A stretch of DNA of 27,899 bases from JBBDNC01 sp040877875 (GTDB lineage Bacteria > Bacteroidota > Rhodothermia > Balneolales > Balneolaceae): assembly GCA_040877875.1 (NCBI GenBank), contig JBBDNC010000066.1, positions 1 through 27,899 on the forward strand. The letters run 5' to 3'. Position numbers and translations under genes: made by a program. Below are positions 23,733 through 27,899 of this stretch, piece by piece. Every line of letters starts with the position of its first letter. The stretch's first letter is position 1. Below the pieces are notes generated by a model. The model made no database searches, was not told the origin of the DNA, and worked only from the letters and a program-made list of their open reading frames with translations.

Positions 23733-24833
23733 ATGTCCGACTCAATAAAAGCAGGTACGTTCTTCATGAAAAGAATCGGTTTTGATTATAAACTCTTTTT
23801 TGATTTGTCGCCCGACCTGCTCTGCATAGCAGGTTTTGACGGCTATTTTAAAAAAGTAAACCCGGCAGTTTCAAAGCTGTTAGGTTATTCAAAGGAGGAA
23901 CTTTATTCACGGCCGATCAATGATTTTATCTATCCCGAAGACCGGGAAACTACATCCAATGCACGTGAAAACCTGACTAAATCCAAACCCCTCCACTACT
24001 TTGATAACAGGTATGTGACCAAGAACGGAGAGATTGTATGGCTCTCCTGGACCTCTCAGCCGGTGGCTGAGAAAAAACTGGTTTTTGCCATTGCAAAAGA
24101 TGTTACCCATAAAAAGCGATTGGAAATTGAACGAGCTGCCCTTCTTGACAATCTTACCAGGGCAAACAACGAACTCAAAGAGTTATCCCTGACTACGTCG
24201 CACGACTTGAGATCTCCGTTAAGCAGTATTCTCGGTGTTTTTGAATTGCTGGATTTATCAAAGATTAGTGACCAGGAAACTTTGGATCTGATTGAAATAC
24301 TAAAACTTACCGGAACGAATCTCAATAAGACCCTGAATAACTTTGTAGATGTTTTAAGTGAAAAAATGGGGGAGCCTGCAAAGCTGGAAGAAGTCGATTT
24401 TGAAGAAAGTCTCAATGAGATTCTTCCTTCCGTCAGGTCTTTGATCAAGACAACTAAAACCACTCTTTATTCTGATTTTTCAAGATTGAAAAAAATCAGA
24501 TTCAACAAAGCCTACCTGGAAAGTATTTTTATGAACCTGATTACCAATGCTGTTAAATATTCCAAACCTGATACTCCTCCTGTTATATCCATTCATTCTG
24601 AGGAGTCGGATGGAGTGAAACGTCTGATCGTAACCGATAATGGGTTGGGGTTTGATATGGAGAGTACAAAGGAGAGAATATTTGGATTGCATCAAACGTT
24701 CCACAACAATAAGGATAGTAAAGGAATCGGCCTCTATTTGGTGCACAATCAGGTTGTAAGTTTAGGGGGTGAAATCAGTGTTGAGAGTAAGGTTAACGAA
24801 GGGACTACTTTCACGATAACCTTTCGGGAGTAG
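23733..24833 (+). CDS. PAS-domain sensor histidine kinase
   Basis: A 366-residue cytosolic kinase without membrane segments. The PAS domain spans about 17-125 (FDLSPDLLCIAGFDGYFKKVNPAVSKLLGY; GFV-type end AIAKDVTHKK). A coiled connector runs to the H-box TTSHDLRSPLSSI with His157; the N-box is FMNLITNAVKYS (Asn268, Asn272); G1 is TDNGLGFD (302-308) and G2 is SKGIGLYLV. All ATP-binding motifs are present. No response regulator lies nearby, so its partner is unknown. The first ATG abuts the hydrolase stop; an alternative start is Met at 23769. Confidence 0.93.
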   Translation: MSDSIKAGTFFMKRIGFDYKLFFDLSPDLLCIAGFDGYFKKVNPAVSKLLGYSKEELYSRPINDFIYPEDRETTSNARENLTKSKPLHYFDNRYVTKNGEIVWLSWTSQPVAEKKLVFAIAKDVTHKKRLEIERAALLDNLTRANNELKELSLTTSHDLRSPLSSILGVFELLDLSKISDQETLDLIEILKLTGTNLNKTLNNFVDVLSEKMGEPAKLEEVDFEESLNEILPSVRSLIKTTKTTLYSDFSRLKKIRFNKAYLESIFMNLITNAVKYSKPDTPPVISIHSEESDGVKRLIVTDNGLGFDMESTKERIFGLHQTFHNNKDSKGIGLYLVHNQVVSLGGEISVESKVNEGTTFTITFRE

Positions 24834-24891
24834 GTTTCTCCTTTCGGCAACGAGTCTACTTGTCCAGGCCAGATTACACAATGGCAACTAA

Positions 24892-25005
24892 TCCATACCT
24901 GAACTCCATGATGTATTCTGGAATGCTTATTTCGGGATGTTTAACAATAAATTCGGTGTAAAATGGATGGTCAATTATGACTCTAATCAGGAAAAAAATG
25001 ATTGA
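24892..25005 (+). pseudogene. VOC/PhnB-like protein, C-terminal fragment
   Basis: The 37 codons after a stop at 24889 read SIPELHDVFWNAYFGMFNNKFGVKWMVNY and end KND, the typical C-terminus of PhnB/glyoxalase-fold proteins (DxFWGxYFGxxxDxFGxxWMxNY). The rest of the gene is not present upstream. Its stop at 25005 overlaps the methyltransferase start at 24998 by eight bases, in a different frame, suggesting the two genes were once coupled. Confidence 0.7.
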
Positions 25006-25654
25006 AGAACTCGATCCGCTTGAACTTTCCCGTCAACTGAAAAAGCCGGAGGGCGAAACGGGACGTGATGTAGCAAAGATGCTTAACGAAACCAATCAAA
25101 ATTTATACGATCTCGCCCTGAGTATGCTTGACTTGAGTCCGGGAGATGAACTGCTGGAAATCGGATTTGGCAACGGGATGCACTTTTCCCGTTATTTTGA
25201 TATTCAAAGCGAGCTTTCTGTTACGGGGCTGGATTTTTCCAGTTCAATGTGCAAGGAGGCAGAGGTAAACAATGTCGGACTGATTAAAGAGGGAAAGCTA
25301 AGAATACACTGTTCGGATACAGTCAAGATCCCCCTGGAGGATCAATCGTTCGACTGGATCATTGGCCTGAACATCCTCTATTTTTGGGATCCTCCCGGCC
25401 CTCATCTAGAACAGTTATTTCGTTTGCTGAAGCCGGGTGGACACCTGCTGTTCGGGTATCGGCCGCGTAATACGGTTGAACACCTGCCGTTTACCCAAGA
25501 GAATTTCACGCTCTATGAACCGGAAGAACTCAATTTATTGATAAGTAAATATGGATTTGAGAAAGTCTGCGAGGAGGTCAATAGTTATAATAAGGAAGCA
25601 CCCGACAGAACCATGTTACAGATTACGGATATCTGCTTGCTTGCTAAAAAGTAA
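24998..25654 (+). CDS. Class I SAM-dependent methyltransferase
   Basis: 218 residues from ATG 24998, preferred over 24977 because CAGGAAA lies just upstream and the codons before it encode the end of the VOC fragment. Motif I is LLEIGFGNGMHFS; the acidic loop GLDFSSSMCKEA and post-motif region FDWIIGLNILYFWDPP, then LLKPGGHLLFG (motif III), are as in Methyltransf_11 proteins. Substrate unknown. It is flanked upstream by the VOC fragment and downstream, directly after its stop, by a truncated D-threonine-aldolase-like gene on the other strand. Confidence 0.9.
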   Translation: MIEELDPLELSRQLKKPEGETGRDVAKMLNETNQNLYDLALSMLDLSPGDELLEIGFGNGMHFSRYFDIQSELSVTGLDFSSSMCKEAEVNNVGLIKEGKLRIHCSDTVKIPLEDQSFDWIIGLNILYFWDPPGPHLEQLFRLLKPGGHLLFGYRPRNTVEHLPFTQENFTLYEPEELNLLISKYGFEKVCEEVNSYNKEAPDRTMLQITDICLLAKK

Positions 25655-25655
25655 C

Positions 25656-25885
25656 ATTGCCGCTTCACTCAAGGTAGCATATTTGAAGCAACGGATTCCG
25701 GTGTCCATCTGCATTTTTACTACTTGTATCAGTTTGTAAGTATTGACATGGGGCCGCAGTCGGTCCGCGTCTCCGGCCATGCGGATCATCTTTCGGATAT
25801 TCTCTTCAATTCGTTCCGGATAAAACAGGATTACCGGGCTGGGAACCTTGTCTTCGTTATTAATCTGGTGCCATTCCCTTGATTG
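25656..25885 (-). pseudogene. D-threonine aldolase-like (D-TA family) enzyme, N-terminal fragment
   Basis: On the - strand the frame reads WHQINNEDKVPSPVILFYP, then ERIEENIRKMIRMAGDADRLRPH, VNTYKLIQVVKMQMDTGI and RCFKYATLSEAAML, an N-terminus of the fold-III PLP D-TA/alanine-racemase-like family. The usual RPHxKTHK cofactor motif is changed to RPHVNTYK, losing the pyridoxal lysine. The gene ends after about 72 codons at the methyltransferase stop; intact members have about 370 residues. No start codon remains in frame. Confidence 0.72.
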
Positions 25886-25911
25886 TGGGACCAGTGAGTA
25901 TCGGATCTGGT

Positions 25912-26448
25912 TTAACGGTTCCAGGGAGGCACTACACCGTTCATTCTGGCATAGGCAATGGATTGGCCGACATGTTCGCTCTTATGCGTAATCAGTTGCA
26001 TGAGTACAGCCTGCCCGTCAACCGTTCTGCCATAGAGTTCGGCCGGTTCGGAGAACCTGGAATCCGGCAATTGGCTTACTGCATCTTTAACATATCGGAT
26101 CGAGCGCTCCAGTATTTCAACAACTGCATCCTTACCGGTTATAGATTCTATGTTTTCAACATCCACATCCTCCGGTACGGCGATGTTGAATGAGTTTTGC
26201 GGATAATAAAAGTTGTATCGCGCGATGTGCGTATATACTTCCTCTACAGAGCTTACGCCATCATCGGGCCTCCAGGAGTAGTATTCAGCCGGCATGGCTT
26301 TGGCCAGATCAAGGACCCGTGAGGCATACTGAAAATGATTATTAAACTGGTTACGGAAGGAGTTGCCGGTTTCCTGCGCTTGCAGAGTCTGAGGATTGTA
26401 AGTCAGTGCCCATGCTACCGTGAAAATCAAGAAGATAAATTTTTTCAT
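25912..26448 (-). CDS. DinB-family protein with signal peptide
   Basis: A 178-residue four-helix-bundle protein. Residues 1-25 are a signal peptide (FIFLIFTVAWALTYNPQ...LQA). Putative metal histidines lie in NHFQYASRVL, YTHIARYN and THKSEHVGQSIAYARMNG, the DinB pattern. It ends PPWNR. Exported DinB proteins are abundant in FCB bacteria and are thought to be metal-dependent, but substrates are unknown. It precedes the D-TA fragment on the same strand and may have formed a pair with it. Confidence 0.88.
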   Translation of the reverse strand: MKKFIFLIFTVAWALTYNPQTLQAQETGNSFRNQFNNHFQYASRVLDLAKAMPAEYYSWRPDDGVSSVEEVYTHIARYNFYYPQNSFNIAVPEDVDVENIESITGKDAVVEILERSIRYVKDAVSQLPDSRFSEPAELYGRTVDGQAVLMQLITHKSEHVGQSIAYARMNGVVPPWNR

Positions 26449-26807
26449 AATCGTCTGTTTTAAATTGAATGGTTACCGGGATTACAAAGGAACATTACAA
26501 TCTGCGTAACTTTACCCAGTCAGTCAAGCTTGATTACCTGCAAGCATAAGTTCAGGCGGGCGTTTAAAACACTTTTTAATCTGGATGCAGTTAATTGATG
26601 ACAGATAAATCTCGCTTATTCATCTTACAGCCTGTAAGCTCCGATGGCTATTGCCGGACTGAAATTAAAGAGACATTTGGAACAAAAGTAAACTGCAAAA
26701 CTTCTCAAGTCATACATGTACTATTACTATTTACTCTAAAACCATGCGGGCAGCACATGCACCGGATGAATTTATATTATTTATTTGTATAGTGATTCAA
26801 TATCATA
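26449..26807. other. AT-rich gap without a supported gene
   Basis: This gap separates DinB (- strand) from the lipoprotein (+ strand), so it should hold both promoters. A short frame at 26469..26549 and a 65-codon frame at 26595..26792 are open, but composition and codon use do not support either as a gene. No clear hairpin or known RNA was seen. Confidence 0.4.
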
Positions 26808-26846
26808 TTGATGATTAATCGCAATAAACTTTTAATATTTTATAAT

Positions 26847-27146
26847 ATGAGATTTTCATGGGTGATTCTTTTGCTTTTGGTTGTGGGGGCTTGTTCGGAT
26901 AGTTCTACGTCGAACGAGGAACGGGAGACATTCTGTACCGAAGCCCGCTATACGGAACAATCGGGTTTTATCGTCTCTTATTCGGAAGAACCGGGGGTTG
27001 AGGGTTCAATGATCGAATTCAATCAGGAATTTACTCCTTCCAAAATCTATATTCTGCAACTTTATCAGTGTTCTGGGTTATTTTGTGTGGATGCATTCCA
27101 GGAAGCTGAATTTGATGAGGAGGGAACGATTATCAATGGCTGTTAG
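26847..27146 (+). CDS. Small lipoprotein
   Basis: 99 residues from the Met at 26847 (an in-frame ATG at 26808 would add 13 codons). The start gives a compact lipoprotein leader: hydrophobic stretch WVILLLLVVG and lipobox VVGAC. The mature part has paired cysteines near CTEARYTEQ, YQCSGLFCVDAF and a final NGC, so disulphides are plausible. I do not recognise a family. It stands alone before the permease gene. Confidence 0.72.
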   Translation: MRFSWVILLLLVVGACSDSSTSNEERETFCTEARYTEQSGFIVSYSEEPGVEGSMIEFNQEFTPSKIYILQLYQCSGLFCVDAFQEAEFDEEGTIINGC

Positions 27147-27325
27147 AACGTTTTTTCATTTTTGTCTTTTTCCCGGTTGTTTCAGTTATTGTCTATCGGC
27201 TGGAATAACTCAATATAAGGGTATATAAAACCCATCTGTTCCCAGGTATATACTATTATGATACCGGATGATTTTTAAATATTTGTTTTCAATGAGTCGA
27301 CTAACCTGAAACGAAACAAGCTTCT

Positions 27326-27899
27326 ATGTCTGCGACTTTTCTGATTCTTCTGACGATCGTCAGTATTCTTACTCTATTACTTTTAATTATTGTCGTGAGG
27401 ATGCAGGCCTTTATTGCTCTTCTACTGGTGAGCCTGGTCGCCGCAGTGGCAGGTGGCATCCCGGTTTCGGAAATTGCCGATACGATCCAGGAAGGTATGG
27501 GAGGAACGCTTGGATATATTGCGGTCGTAATCGGCATCGGAACGATGATTGGGGAAATGTTGCAAGTTTCCGGCGGTGCCAATCAAATTGCTAACACCAT
27601 AGTTCGTGGTTTTGGAGAAAGGAAGGCTCCCTGGGCGCTCTCTCTGATCGGGCTGATTGTTGCCATCCCCGTATTTTTTGAAGTGGCTCTTATTCTCTTC
27701 ATTCCACTTGTTTATAATTTGACTCGTCGGACCGGCAGGTCTCTGTTGTTTTTCGGTATCCCTCTTGCGGCAGGGATGGCAGTGGCTCATGCTTTTATTC
27801 CCCCCACACCAGGTCCTGTTGCCGTGGCTTCCCTGATTGGTGCAGATCTCGGATGGGTGATATTTTTTGGCTTTATTGCAGGAGTGCCGGCTGCAATGG
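27326..27899 (+). CDS. GntP-family gluconate/organic acid permease, 5' part
   Basis: The gene begins at ATG 27326 and continues to the window end, so only the first 191 residues are visible. They are hydrophobic with GntP features: RMQAFIALLLVSLVAAVAGGIP, IAVVIGIGTMIGEMLQVSGGA and PVFFEVALILFIPL, then the AHAFIPPTPGPVAVASLIGADLG loop. GntP proteins take up gluconate, idonate or related acids with protons. No stop is reached, so operon partners are unknown. Confidence 0.93.
   Translation, partial: MSATFLILLTIVSILTLLLLIIVVRMQAFIALLLVSLVAAVAGGIPVSEIADTIQEGMGGTLGYIAVVIGIGTMIGEMLQVSGGANQIANTIVRGFGERKAPWALSLIGLIVAIPVFFEVALILFIPLVYNLTRRTGRSLLFFGIPLAAGMAVAHAFIPPTPGPVAVASLIGADLGWVIFFGFIAGVPAAM

Noticed and set aside
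26595..26792. A 65-codon + strand open frame
   Set aside because: It lies in AT-rich DNA, has no ribosome-binding site, and its composition is not protein-like.

Overview
The window looks like a piece of chromosome from an FCB-group bacterium, most likely Balneolota (Balneolaceae-like) or a close relative of Bacteroidota/Rhodothermota. The reasons are the gene pairing of an HU-fold/SPOR protein with ExbB-ExbD-TonB, weak or absent Shine-Dalgarno sequences, signal-peptide DinB, PIG-L and acetyl-xylan-esterase type hydrolases, and AAA ATPases of the type ending in WLFGFLY. This is read from sequence character only; no search was run. I saw no rRNA, tRNA or CRISPR array.

Region 1 (0.4-5.5 kb, + strand) is a compact envelope operon: a plugless outer-membrane beta-barrel, a mini HU-like DNA-binding protein, a membrane protein joining an N-terminal HU-like domain to a periplasmic SPOR domain, then ExbB, ExbD and a TonB-like protein. 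Start/stop overlaps suggest translational coupling. Region 2 (5.6-10.2 kb, - strand) is housekeeping: an MscS channel, glycogen phosphorylase (glgP) and ispE. The gaps carry a degenerate 7-bp-period repeat family in inward-facing pairs.

Region 3 (10.2-11.2 kb) is gene debris: an oxidoreductase N-terminal stub, a frameshifted XRE antitoxin stub, and a MacA-MacB efflux operon collapsed to its first and last codons. Region 4 (11.2-15.5 kb, - strand) has an aldo/keto reductase, a sodium:solute symporter preceded by a previously uncalled 43-residue single-helix membrane protein, and a secreted PIG-L deacetylase.

Region 5 (15.7-20.3 kb) is the most unusual part. Two intact, divergently related AAA_14/DUF4143-like ATPases face each other around remnants of a third ATPase, a WYL-type regulator and a frameshifted unknown gene. 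All three ATPase loci have a different palindromic element directly at the start of the gene; the second has three 18-bp palindromes at an exact 29-bp period. I read this as an accessory module with self-directed regulation; its function is unknown.

Region 6 (20.3-27.9 kb) has a CE1-type esterase, a DUF1761 membrane protein, a PH-domain membrane protein, a 150-bp MITE-like element, an acetyl-xylan-esterase-like hydrolase followed directly by a PAS histidine kinase, a methyltransferase sandwiched between remnants of a VOC protein and a D-threonine-aldolase-like enzyme, a DinB protein, a small lipoprotein and the start of a GntP-family permease that runs off the window. Overall, intact catabolic and envelope genes are interleaved with at least nine decayed genes, which suggests repeated acquisition and deletion in this stretch.
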